64,000 nucleotides of DNA, from assembly GCA_016715995.1 (NCBI GenBank), contig JADJXF010000012.1:1-64000 (forward strand), in the 5' to 3' direction. This document shows positions 33,417 through 41,535 of the stretch, in pieces. Positions within the stretch are counted from its first letter, which is position 1; each line of letters starts with the position of its first letter. The position numbers were made by a program, and so were the translations under genes. The notes beneath the pieces were generated by a model. The model did no database searches. It saw only the letters and a list, made by a program, of their open reading frames with translations, and was not told the DNA's origin. This DNA is from Flavobacteriales bacterium. Its GTDB lineage: Bacteria > Bacteroidota > Bacteroidia > Flavobacteriales_F > PHOS-HE28.

Positions 33417-34048
33417 GCATGCCCCATTCGTACATCGCCATCGAGGGCCTCATCGGAGCAGGCAAGACGACCCTGGCGCGTCGGCTGGCCGAGCTGCGCA
33501 ACGGTCGGCTGGTGCTGGAGGAATTCGACGACAACCCCTTCCTGCCCCGGTTCTACGAACAGCCCGAGCGCTACGCCTTCAGCGTGGAGCTCTCGTTCCT
33601 GGCCCAACGCTACCACCAGCTCAAACGTGTCACGGAGCAGGACCTCTTCAGCCCGGTCACGATTGCGGATTACTCCATCGGCAAGTCGCTGGTGTTCGCC
33701 AGCGCCACACTTGCCCGGGACGAGTACGCCTTGTTCCTTGACCTGTACCGCATCATGTACGCCGATCTGCCGCAGCCCGGTCTCATCGTCTACCTGCACC
33801 TTAGCCTGGAGCGGGTGCGGGAGCGCATCCGCCAGCGTGGTCGGGGCTACGAGCAGCAGATCGGTGCCGATTACCTCCTCCGGCTGCAGGAGCGCTACCT
33901 CGACCACTTGCAGAAGAGCACCGGTTCGCGGGTGCTGGTGGTGGATCTTGGGGGGAACGACCTCATCCGCGATCGCGGGGCATTCGACCGCCTAATGGGG
34001 TTGATTGACGAGGAAAGCCCGGCCGGGCACCGCATCGCAAACCTCTGA
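33413..34048 (+). CDS. Deoxynucleoside kinase, second copy
   Basis: 211 residues. P-loop GLIGAGKTT (about residues 11-19), EEFDDNPFLPRFYEQPERYAF substrate region, TIADYSIGKSLVFAS and the arginine-rich lid RVRERIRQRGRGYEQQ place it in the dCK/dGK/dAK family. It is translationally coupled to folK. Compared with the kinase at 26884, it lacks the basic tail and differs in the P-loop and substrate residues, so the two probably have different deoxynucleoside preferences, as in the dAK/dGK pairs of other bacteria. Confidence 0.9.
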   Translation: MSMPHSYIAIEGLIGAGKTTLARRLAELRNGRLVLEEFDDNPFLPRFYEQPERYAFSVELSFLAQRYHQLKRVTEQDLFSPVTIADYSIGKSLVFASATLARDEYALFLDLYRIMYADLPQPGLIVYLHLSLERVRERIRQRGRGYEQQIGADYLLRLQERYLDHLQKSTGSRVLVVDLGGNDLIRDRGAFDRLMGLIDEESPAGHRIANL

Positions 34049-34148
34049 AGCGCACGACTACGTGTGAGTAAGTGTGGATAATGCGTCCGGTGGGGCTCCA
34101 AGGGCAGTGATTATACTTGCCGCCGAAATCCCCAACACGCCCTCCTCA

Positions 34149-35864
34149 ATGGAAAAGCGCCACCTGAAAGGCCTGTCAATCATGGTCGCAGCCGCACTGG
34201 TCATCACCGGTTGCGGCGGCCTCGGCAAAATGAAGAAGTATGCGGAGACGATCAAATACACCGTTGATCCGAACCCGTTGATCGTTCAAGGCGATTCGGT
34301 GGCCATCAACGTGAATGGCAGCTTCCCTGGCAAGTACTTCTACCGCAAGGCCCAGGTGGAACTCACCCCAACGCTCACCTACGCTGGCGGAGAGACCCCC
34401 TATAAGATGGTGGGCTTCCAGGGCGACAAGGCCGTGGGCAACTACACGGTGATCCCCTACGAGAGCGGCAAGAGCTTCAGCTACAGTGGTAAGGTGGCCT
34501 ACACCCCGGCCATGAGCACGAGCGAACTTGTGGTGAAGATCCTGGGCAAGCAGGGCACGAAGAAGGAAATCCCCTTCGACCCGTTCAAGCTCGCCGATGG
34601 CGTGATCACCACGCCATATCTGGTTCAGAGCGACGACAAAGTGCTGATGGCCAAGGACGCCTTCGTGCGCATTACGAGCCATATGCAGGACGCCACCATC
34701 AACTACTTGGTGAACAGCAGCGTGGTGCGCCCCGGTGAGGTGAGCGATGCCGATGTTAAGGCGCTGGCTGCCTTCATTAAGGAGAGCCAGAATAACCCGA
34801 ATGTCCAGTTGAAGGGATCGACGATTGACGCTTGGGCCAGCCCCGAGGGCGAGTTGAGCAAGAACGAGAACCTGGCCAGCGACCGCGCCAAGAGCGCCAT
34901 GGCTTGGCTAAAAGGCGAGCTCAAGCGCAACAAGATCAAGGCAGACAGCTTGGAGACCTTCTACGCCCTGAATCCACGCGGCGAGGATTGGGAAGGCTTC
35001 AAGCGCGCCATGCAGGCCAGCACCACTGTGCCTGACAAGGAGCTGGTGCTTCGCGTGCTTGAGATGTACCCCGACGTGAGCAAGCGTGAGGAGGAGATCC
35101 GCAACATGGCTGCCACCTATAAGGAAATCGCGGAACATATCCTGCCCCAGCTACGCCGCAGCGAAATGCGCCTCAACTACGACCGTGTCGGCAAGACCGA
35201 TGAGCAGCTCAGCGCGATGAGCAAGAGCATGCCTGATTCGCTGAATGTGGAGGAATTGCTCTTCAGCGCCACCCTCACCACCGACCTGAACGAGCAGCTG
35301 CGCATCTATCGCGAGGCCAGCCGCATCTACCCCAGTGACTACCGTGGTCCGAACAATGCCGGCTATATCCTGTACCTGCAGAACAAGCTCGCTGAAGCGG
35401 AGGCAGAGTTCGAGAAGGCCAACAGCATCCAGGACAATCCCATCAGCACCAATAACCTGGGCGCATGCGCCCGTCTGAAGGGCGACCGCAAGAAGGCGAT
35501 GGGCCTCTACCAGAAGGCCACCGCCGCCGGCCCGGAGGTGAAGTACAACATGGGCATCATCAACATCCAGGACGGCGATTACAGCAGCGCGAACAGCAAC
35601 ATGGCGGGCACCAACAGCTTCAACGCCGCGCTGGCCAAGACCCTCGGCGGCGATGCCAGCGGCGCGCAGCGCATCCTGGAAGGGAGCAGCGAGAAGGACA
35701 GCGCGATGGGCCATTACCTCATGGCCATCATCGGCGCCCGCCAGAACAACGGCGACATGGTGCGCAACCACCTCGGCATGGCCGTGCAGCAGGATGCCAC
35801 CTTGCGTGAGAAAGCCATGAAGGACCTGGAGTTCCGCGATTTCAAGGGCCAGCTCGGCATCTGA
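34149..35864 (+). CDS. TPR lipoprotein with an OmpA-like segment
   Basis: 571 residues from ATG 34149. The lipobox LVITGC gives a lipidated Cys near residue 22. A beta-rich N-terminal part follows. Next is an OmpA-type segment (IDAWASPEGELSKNENLASD, then RAKSAMAWLKGEL), and tetratricopeptide-like helices from about residue 370 (GYILYLQNKLAEAEAEFEKA, MGIINIQDGDYSSANSNMAG). This layout suggests an outer-membrane or periplasmic lipoprotein that touches peptidoglycan and forms protein contacts. The exact role is unknown. ATG 34149 is preferred over 34074 because of the signal peptide. A TATACTTG sequence at 34112-34119 may be the promoter. Confidence 0.82.
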   Translation: MEKRHLKGLSIMVAAALVITGCGGLGKMKKYAETIKYTVDPNPLIVQGDSVAINVNGSFPGKYFYRKAQVELTPTLTYAGGETPYKMVGFQGDKAVGNYTVIPYESGKSFSYSGKVAYTPAMSTSELVVKILGKQGTKKEIPFDPFKLADGVITTPYLVQSDDKVLMAKDAFVRITSHMQDATINYLVNSSVVRPGEVSDADVKALAAFIKESQNNPNVQLKGSTIDAWASPEGELSKNENLASDRAKSAMAWLKGELKRNKIKADSLETFYALNPRGEDWEGFKRAMQASTTVPDKELVLRVLEMYPDVSKREEEIRNMAATYKEIAEHILPQLRRSEMRLNYDRVGKTDEQLSAMSKSMPDSLNVEELLFSATLTTDLNEQLRIYREASRIYPSDYRGPNNAGYILYLQNKLAEAEAEFEKANSIQDNPISTNNLGACARLKGDRKKAMGLYQKATAAGPEVKYNMGIINIQDGDYSSANSNMAGTNSFNAALAKTLGGDASGAQRILEGSSEKDSAMGHYLMAIIGARQNNGDMVRNHLGMAVQQDATLREKAMKDLEFRDFKGQLGI

Positions 35865-35888
35865 GCTGAACACATCCACACTTGGAAA

Positions 35889-35915
35889 CCCCCGCCGAAA
35901 CGCGGGGGCTTCTTT
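35889..35915 (+). terminator. Rho-independent terminator after the TPR lipoprotein gene
   Basis: CCCCCGC/GCGGGGG stem with loop CGAAAC, followed by CTTCTTTTTCT. Confidence 0.88.
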
Positions 35916-35934
35916 TTCTCCTGCAATGGTCAGG

Positions 35935-36642
35935 CTAACGCCTCCCGCTTCCTTTGAAGTAGCCCTTGTCGCTTCCCGAATTGAACATGCTGATGAACAG
36001 CGCGAAGTAGCTCAGGTAAAAGAGCGACTGCAATGAGACCATCAACTTGCCGACGCCGGTGATGGGGTAGTATTCACCGAAACCGATGGTGCTCGTGATG
36101 ACGAAACTGATGTACACTGCGTCCGTCCAATGAGCCAAAGGCTGGTTGAAATACCCACCGGCCGCATGAATCACCGCGAAGCTGAAGACCACCTCGAGGT
36201 AGTTGATGAAGACGAGCAGCTTGGAACGCCTGTAGGAGCGTGGCGAGTCGAAGGTGTCCGAGGCGAAGATGAGCGTGGGGATGTACATGACGGTCTCCAG
36301 CATGAACCACAACACCACGGCGATGGCCATTGGTTGGCGCTCCCATCCTTGGCTCAGCACCAGCACCGGCAGGGCCGCCTTGAACAGCACGAATACCTCA
36401 ACCGCGAAGTCCTGGTACAGACGACCATTGCGCCAGAACATGTGCTTGATATACACGCCTGGGAAGAGGAACTGCGAGGCGGCAAGCACGAGCCTCACCA
36501 GCTTCTCCAGCCCGGCATCCTCTTCATAGGTGTTGTTCCAGATGGCCACCAGGTTGGCCCACCGCTGACGGATCGTGTGCTGATACGAATCGTTCGGCGA
36601 GGTTCCTTTTCCGATGATGAGCTTACGGACTGTGCGGCGCAT
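35935..36642 (-). CDS. Pore-loop cation channel, K+-channel-like with filter TIGFGE
   Basis: 235 residues from ATG 36642. Basic N-terminus (MRRTVRKLIIGKG), two membrane segments (about 90-140), then the channel module: outer helix (LLVFINYLEVVFSFAVIHAA), pore helix and filter AVYISFVITSTIGFGEYYPI, and inner helix MVSLQSLFYLSYFALFISMF. The filter TIGFGE matches TxGxGD/E of K+ channels but has Phe in place of Tyr and Glu in place of Asp. No cytoplasmic RCK domain follows. Selectivity is therefore inferred. It converges with the TPR lipoprotein gene. Confidence 0.8.
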   Translation of the reverse strand: MRRTVRKLIIGKGTSPNDSYQHTIRQRWANLVAIWNNTYEEDAGLEKLVRLVLAASQFLFPGVYIKHMFWRNGRLYQDFAVEVFVLFKAALPVLVLSQGWERQPMAIAVVLWFMLETVMYIPTLIFASDTFDSPRSYRRSKLLVFINYLEVVFSFAVIHAAGGYFNQPLAHWTDAVYISFVITSTIGFGEYYPITGVGKLMVSLQSLFYLSYFALFISMFNSGSDKGYFKGSGRR

Positions 36643-36721
36643 GGTGCTCCTGGGTTTCTGAGCTGCGTCCCAAGATGATACCGGTCGACCGTCCAAGGCT
36701 GCAGGCAGGCTGACCAGCCTA

Positions 36722-36952
36722 TTACAGATCCCAAACGGTGCTCCGCTTCCGGAACGGATGCTTGATCCGCTCCTTGTGCTGTAGCACGAAGGCCATCACC
36801 AGGTATACCACCAGGTTCGCCCCTGCTGTGATGAAGCTGAGGTAGATGAAACTGAGCCGGACCTGCTCGGTCTTCACGTTGAGCTTCTGGGCCCACCACT
36901 CGCATACCCCGAAGGCCTGCTGCTCGAACCAGGTCTTGATCGCGGAAATCAT
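36722..36952 (-). CDS. Small PspC-domain membrane protein
   Basis: 76 residues from ATG 36952. An amphipathic N-terminus (MISAIKTWFEQQAFGVCEWW) is followed by AQKLNVKTEQVRLSFIYLSF, a PspC-like core, and one or two membrane segments (about 32-58), then a basic tail. PspC proteins act in envelope-stress sensing in proteobacteria, but their role in Bacteroidota is open. The ATG overlaps the TGA of the DUF2851 gene (ATGA at 36952-36949). Longer upstream starts fall inside that gene and are unlikely. Confidence 0.78.
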   Translation of the reverse strand: MISAIKTWFEQQAFGVCEWWAQKLNVKTEQVRLSFIYLSFITAGANLVVYLVMAFVLQHKERIKHPFRKRSTVWDL

Positions 36953-38286
36953 AGCGGAGAGGTGACGGTGTTGTGCAGCAGCTGGTTGCCGATGCCGCAA
37001 AATAAGCATCTCCGACGGCTGCAATAGCCATTCCTCAGCTCGATCAACGCCTGCCCGCGTGCGGCTGTATCGGCTTCGAGACCCAAAGCGGCCCAACCTC
37101 GGGTCACCAAATTGGCCTCGGCGGGGAGCTGCTCCATTAACCCAAGGGCCCTATCGGCATAGCGCTCACGGCCGAGCATCTTTCCGAGCGCGAAGAGGCC
37201 CGGCACAATGGCATTGATGATGAGGTGGTCCGCACCGGCCGTCCCCAAGCGCTTTGTGACGGGTTTGGTGGGCCGGTCGAAGGTGTAGTGCGTGGCCCAA
37301 TACTCACTAGCCACCACATCGAGCCGGTTCCGCAGCACCATGGTATCATTAATCTCCAGGAGGTCAATGAAGGCGCCTTCGCAGTGCATGACCAGCTGCG
37401 CGAACTGGGCGATGCGCACCGTGGGGAAGTTCACCGGCCGCATGCGCCCGAACTTCCACGCAGCCATTGGTGCAGGGCGCAGGCCATGCATGCCGGCGAG
37501 GATGGCGTGCTCCTGTTGCAGCAGTCTCGGGTACTCCTCCACGAAGTCGACCTGCAAGAGGCCGGCCTGCCCGAAGAGGAGTGCTTCGGTCCGCGTCAGG
37601 TCATCACGGTGCTTCAGCAGGATCTTCAGCGGCAGCGCCTGTGCGAGCATGCCGAAAGGCGCGGCGTTCACCTTGAGGCCGAAGGCCCGAGCCAACAGGT
37701 GATACAGCGTCTCGGCTGCATCATTACCCAACCCACGATAGAGCACCTCGACCTCGGCAGCCTTGCGTTCCAAGCGCTCCACGAGGACGCGCTCCAGCCA
37801 TGGTCCAATGCGCGTATGATCAACGTACTGGATCTGGGAGGCGCACGGAACGAAGCCCTTGCCGCGCATCAGCGCCTGATAGGCAGCGATGCTCCCGGTG
37901 GCGATCCGCGGGAAGAGCTCAACGGTCGGCACCTGCCTCCCCGAACTGGTCCGAACATCCATGTCGTGTTCGTACACCACATGCAGCACCACATTATCGT
38001 ATGCCGGATCGAACTGATGCCCATGCGCATTCCATTCGCTCGACCTCAGGTGCACCTCCACGTTCCCGGCCCATTGCTGACCACCAATCATGAGGCGCGC
38101 GTCAAGCAGGTCGGGGCCGCTGTCACGTTGTATGCGACCGGCTTTAATCACTTCCACGGGCGCTCCATCGATCGTGCGCAATGCGTGATGATTGTAGAGT
38201 CCCTGTTCCCAGATGAATTGCAGGAGGTCCTCCCTGTATGGGAACAATGAATCGAGGAGGTAGTGCTGGCTCGACTGGACCTGCAT
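36949..38286 (-). CDS. DUF2851 family protein
   Basis: 445 residues. N-terminal segment LFPYREDLLQFIWEQGLYN, then GAPVEVIKAGRIQRDSGPDL, AGNVEVHLRSSEWNAHGH and NVVLHVVYEHD, which together resemble a restriction-endonuclease-like fold with possible acidic and His ligands. The C-terminus has a Cys cluster NGYCSRRRCLFCGIGNQLL that may bind zinc. The family is conserved in Bacteroidota, often beside a PspC gene as here, and has no demonstrated function. A TACTTTCA box ends five bases before the ATG. Confidence 0.85.
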   Translation of the reverse strand: MQVQSSQHYLLDSLFPYREDLLQFIWEQGLYNHHALRTIDGAPVEVIKAGRIQRDSGPDLLDARLMIGGQQWAGNVEVHLRSSEWNAHGHQFDPAYDNVVLHVVYEHDMDVRTSSGRQVPTVELFPRIATGSIAAYQALMRGKGFVPCASQIQYVDHTRIGPWLERVLVERLERKAAEVEVLYRGLGNDAAETLYHLLARAFGLKVNAAPFGMLAQALPLKILLKHRDDLTRTEALLFGQAGLLQVDFVEEYPRLLQQEHAILAGMHGLRPAPMAAWKFGRMRPVNFPTVRIAQFAQLVMHCEGAFIDLLEINDTMVLRNRLDVVASEYWATHYTFDRPTKPVTKRLGTAGADHLIINAIVPGLFALGKMLGRERYADRALGLMEQLPAEANLVTRGWAALGLEADTAARGQALIELRNGYCSRRRCLFCGIGNQLLHNTVTSPL

Positions 38287-38291
38287 GCCCG

Positions 38292-38299
38292 TGAAAGTA
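38292..38299 (-). promoter_or_regulatory. Possible promoter box TACTTTCA for the DUF2851-pspC pair
   Basis: One mismatch from TAnnTTCG, ending five bases before ATG 38286. Confidence 0.4.
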
Positions 38300-38343
38300 G
38301 CAACACGTCATCCTGGATGCGAAGGCTTGTCCAGGAGGGCTGG

Positions 38344-39171
38344 TCAGAGGAGCCCCTTGGCCAGCATGCGCTCTTCCATCGCGCGCTGCAGCTGCTGAGC
38401 CGCACGCCGGGCCATTGGAATGGCTTCCTCGCCCGCACCAGCGAAGAGCACGCCACGACTGCTGTTGATGAGCAGGCCGCCATCGGCGATCATGCCCGCA
38501 TCCAGGACCGCCGTCAGGTCACCGCCTTGCGCGCCAACGCCTGGAACCAGGAAGAAGTGATCCGGCGCCTGGGCCCTCGCCCCAGCGAGCACCTCGGCAC
38601 GCGTTGCGCCGAGCACGAACATCATTTCCTCTGGAGTTCCCCAGCGCGCGGCGACCTCGATCACCTGCTCGAACAATTGCTTGCCGTTGCCTACCGGCAG
38701 GAACTGGAAATCCTCAGCGCCGGGATTGCTGGTGGCGCCGAGCACGATGGCCCATTTTCCAGGGCGCTTCAAGAACGGAACGATGCTGTCCCGGCCCATG
38801 TATGGCGAAAGTGTCACGGCATCCACGCCGAGCCGGTCAAAGAACGCTTCGGCATACTTGCGCGCGGTGTTCCCGATGTCGCCCCGCTTGGCATCGGCGA
38901 TGATGAAGCAGTCGCCCTTGCTACGGATGTAGGCGATGGTGGCCTCCAGATCGAGCCATCCTTGGTCCCCGAGCGCCTCATAGAAGGCGAGGTTGAGCTT
39001 GTAGGCCACGGCCAAGTCGTGCGTCACCTCCACGATGGCCTCGTTGTACGCGCGCACCGGGTGGCTCTCACTGCGGAAATGCTCGGGCACCAGATGCTCC
39101 TCGGTATCCAGGCCGATGCAGAGTAGGCTCCGCTTGCGCCGGATGATGGATACGAGCTCGGAGCGTGTCAT
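38344..39171 (-). CDS. pyrF: Orotidine 5'-phosphate decarboxylase, type 2
   Basis: 275 residues from ATG 39171. The signature is FIIADAKRGDIGNTA, the catalytic Lys-Asp network. SLLCIGLDTEEHL lies at the N-terminus, and FFLVPGVGAQGGDL with INSSRGVLFAG forms the phosphate site. The length and sequence are of the longer type 2 (mycobacterial) form. It makes UMP in pyrimidine synthesis. An alternative start at 39198 overlaps prfA and a GACCTTTG promoter-like box, so 39171 is preferred. The order purM-prfA-pyrF is typical of Bacteroidota. Confidence 0.93.
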   Translation of the reverse strand: MTRSELVSIIRRKRSLLCIGLDTEEHLVPEHFRSESHPVRAYNEAIVEVTHDLAVAYKLNLAFYEALGDQGWLDLEATIAYIRSKGDCFIIADAKRGDIGNTARKYAEAFFDRLGVDAVTLSPYMGRDSIVPFLKRPGKWAIVLGATSNPGAEDFQFLPVGNGKQLFEQVIEVAARWGTPEEMMFVLGATRAEVLAGARAQAPDHFFLVPGVGAQGGDLTAVLDAGMIADGGLLINSSRGVLFAGAGEEAIPMARRAAQQLQRAMEERMLAKGLL

Positions 39172-39178
39172 GCGGGCG

Positions 39179-39186
39179 CAAAGGTC
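39179..39186 (-). promoter_or_regulatory. Possible promoter box GACCTTTG for pyrF
   Basis: One base from TAnnTTTG, ending seven bases before ATG 39171, between prfA and pyrF. Confidence 0.35.
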
Positions 39187-39194
39187 AGCACCAT

Positions 39195-40292
39195 TCACAG
39201 TCCCGCCTCGGCCTTCAGTTTCTCGGTGCGTTCCGCGAGCTGTAGCGCGTCAGTCAGGTCCTGCAGGTCGCCATTCATCATCTGGGGCAGGTTGTGCGCA
39301 GTGAACTCGATGCGGTGGTCCGTAACGCGGCTTTGCGGAAAGTTGTAGGTGCGGATCTTGGCGCTGCGATCGCCACTGCTCACCTGGCTCTTTCGCTGGG
39401 CGGCAATGGCGGCCTCCTGCTTCAGCACCTTCTCTTCATAGAGCTTGGTGCGCAGCATCTGCATCGCCTTCAACCGGTTGCCCAGCTGGCTGCGCTCGGT
39501 CTGGCACATCACCACGGTGCCGGTGGGGATGTGCGTAAGGCGCACCTTGGTCTCCACCTTGTTCACGTTCTGGCCACCGGCACCACCGCTGCGCGCGGTC
39601 TCCATCCGCACGTCGCTCTCCTTCAGGTCCACATCGGTCTCCTCGGCCTCGGGCAGCACGTTGACGGTGGCCGCGCTGGTGTGGATGCGGCCTTGCGCCT
39701 CCGTGGCCGGCACGCGCTGCACACGGTGCACGCCCGCCTCGAACTTGAGGACGCCGTATGCGCCCTCGCCGATCACGTTCAGGATCACTTCCTTATAACC
39801 GCCCACCGATCCTTCGCTCACATCGGCTACTTCAATCCGCCAGCCGCGCCCCTCGATGTACCGGCTGTACATGCGGAAGAGATCGCCCGCGAACAGGCTT
39901 GCCTCATCGCCGCCAGTGCCCGCGCGGATCTCCATGATGCAATTGCGCGCGTCATTCGGATCCTTCGGCACCAGCATCATGCGCACCTCCTCCTCCATCG
40001 CGGCGATGGCGGCACGGTTCTGATCGCGCTCGGCGCGCGCCATCTCCAGCAGGTCGTGGTCCTTTTCGGTGCGTATCATCTCCTCGGCGCCGGCCAAGTC
40101 ATCGTGCAGGCGCCTGAAGCGCATGAAGGCCTCCTCAATGGGCTCCAGGTCGCGGTAGCTGCGATTGAGCTCTATGAATCTCTTCTGATCCGCGATCACT
40201 ACAGGATCCGCCAGCTGCTTGCCGATCTCGGAGCGGCGGTCGTGCAGTGCGGAGAGCTTGGATAGGAGATCGCTCATGGGTGATGGCTGCAA
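39195..40292 (-). CDS. prfA: Peptide chain release factor 1
   Basis: 365 residues (360 from the second Met, 40277). The peptidyl-hydrolysis motif is SGGAGGQNVNKVETKVRLTH. The codon-recognition PxT motif reads VPATEAQGRIHTSA, which marks RF1 (UAA/UAG) rather than RF2. The family segment IMEIRAGTGGDEASLFAGDL is also present. Middle gene of purM-prfA-pyrF. Confidence 0.95.
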   Translation of the reverse strand: MQPSPMSDLLSKLSALHDRRSEIGKQLADPVVIADQKRFIELNRSYRDLEPIEEAFMRFRRLHDDLAGAEEMIRTEKDHDLLEMARAERDQNRAAIAAMEEEVRMMLVPKDPNDARNCIMEIRAGTGGDEASLFAGDLFRMYSRYIEGRGWRIEVADVSEGSVGGYKEVILNVIGEGAYGVLKFEAGVHRVQRVPATEAQGRIHTSAATVNVLPEAEETDVDLKESDVRMETARSGGAGGQNVNKVETKVRLTHIPTGTVVMCQTERSQLGNRLKAMQMLRTKLYEEKVLKQEAAIAAQRKSQVSSGDRSAKIRTYNFPQSRVTDHRIEFTAHNLPQMMNGDLQDLTDALQLAERTEKLKAEAGL

Positions 40293-40307
40293 AGGCGCAG
40301 AGGACAG

Positions 40308-41483
40308 TCAGTTGTAGGTGAACGTGCCGTGCGCGCTGGTTAGCACGACTTCCTTGGCGGACGCTGCTTCCACTCTACCAATGACCTTGGCGTTGATGCC
40401 GAAGCACTTCGATATGGCGATGATCTCCTCGGCGCGAGCAGCAGGAACGTAGAGCTCCATGCGATGCCCCATGTTGAAAACCTTGTACATCTCCTTCCAA
40501 TCGGTGCCGCTCATGCGCTGGATGGCCATGAAGAGCGGCGGTGTCGGGAAAAGGTTGTCCTTGGTCACGCGCAGGCCATCGACGAAGTGCAGCACCTTGG
40601 TCTGCGCGCCGCCGCTGCAATGCACCATGCCGTGGATCTCGGCGCGCATGGCCGAGAGCACCTGCTTCACCACCGGTGCGTACGTGCGCGTGGGCGAGAG
40701 CACGGCTTTGCCGAAATCGATCGGCATTCCTTCGAGCCGATCGGTCAATCGTGCCTGGCCGCTGTACACCAGCTCGCTCGGCGTACCGGGGTCGAAGGTC
40801 TCCGGATACTCCGATGCCAGTTCCTTTGCGAAGACATCATGGCGTGCGCTGGTGAGGCCATTGCTGCCCATGCCGGAATTGAAGGAGCGTTCGTAAGTGG
40901 CTTGGCCATCGCTGGCGAGCGCGACGATCACATCGCCGGATTGTATGCGCGCGTTGTCGATCACCTCGGCGCGCTTCATTCTGCAGACAACGGTGCTATC
41001 CACGATCACCGTGCGCACGAGGTCGCCTACATCGGCGGTCTCACCGCCTGTACTGCGAATGCCGATTCCCAGCGCCCGCATCTCCTCCAGGAAACGCTCG
41101 GTGCCCTCGATGAGGGCAGCCACCACCTCGCCGGGAATCAGCCGCTTGTTCCGCCCAATCGTACTGCTGAGAAGGATGCCATCGGTGGCGCCCACGCACA
41201 ACAGGTCATCGAGGTTCATCACAATCGCGTCCTGCGCGATGCCGTGCCACACGGAGAGGTCGCCGGTCTCCTTCCAATAAGCATAGGCCAGCGATGATTT
41301 GGTTCCCGCGCCATCGGCGTGCATCACGATGCAGTGCTCCTCGCTTCCCGTGAGCGCATCGGGCACCACCTTGCAGAACGCACGCGGGAAGAGGCCCTTA
41401 TCCAACGATGCGATGGCGCGATGGACATCCTCCTTGCCGGAGGAAACCCCGCGCTGCTCGTATCGGTTACCGCTCATGTTCAA
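40308..41483 (-). CDS. purM: Phosphoribosylformylglycinamidine cyclo-ligase (AIR synthase)
   Basis: 391 residues. The N-terminal YEQRGVSSGKEDVHRAI, the ATP-site MHADGAGTKSSLAY, the VWHGIAQDAIVMNLDDLLCVG stretch and the C-terminal FNMGHRMELYVP define PurM, which closes the imidazole ring in purine synthesis. It is longer than the E. coli enzyme, as usual in Bacteroidota. ATG 41477 (MSGNRYEQRG) is an equally good start. prfA starts 15 bases after the stop. Confidence 0.92.
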   Translation of the reverse strand: MNMSGNRYEQRGVSSGKEDVHRAIASLDKGLFPRAFCKVVPDALTGSEEHCIVMHADGAGTKSSLAYAYWKETGDLSVWHGIAQDAIVMNLDDLLCVGATDGILLSSTIGRNKRLIPGEVVAALIEGTERFLEEMRALGIGIRSTGGETADVGDLVRTVIVDSTVVCRMKRAEVIDNARIQSGDVIVALASDGQATYERSFNSGMGSNGLTSARHDVFAKELASEYPETFDPGTPSELVYSGQARLTDRLEGMPIDFGKAVLSPTRTYAPVVKQVLSAMRAEIHGMVHCSGGAQTKVLHFVDGLRVTKDNLFPTPPLFMAIQRMSGTDWKEMYKVFNMGHRMELYVPAARAEEIIAISKCFGINAKVIGRVEAASAKEVVLTSAHGTFTYN

Positions 41484-41488
41484 AGAAG

Positions 41489-41519
41489 AAGGGCATCCAC
41501 CACAGGGGAGGATGCCCTT
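41489..41519 (-). terminator. Terminator after the PorE-like gene
   Basis: AAGGGCATCC/GGATGCCCTT stem of ten base pairs. Read on the minus strand it is followed by CTTCTTTG. It separates the PorE-like gene from purM. Confidence 0.7.
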
Positions 41520-41535
41520 CCATTCAGTCGCTCAG

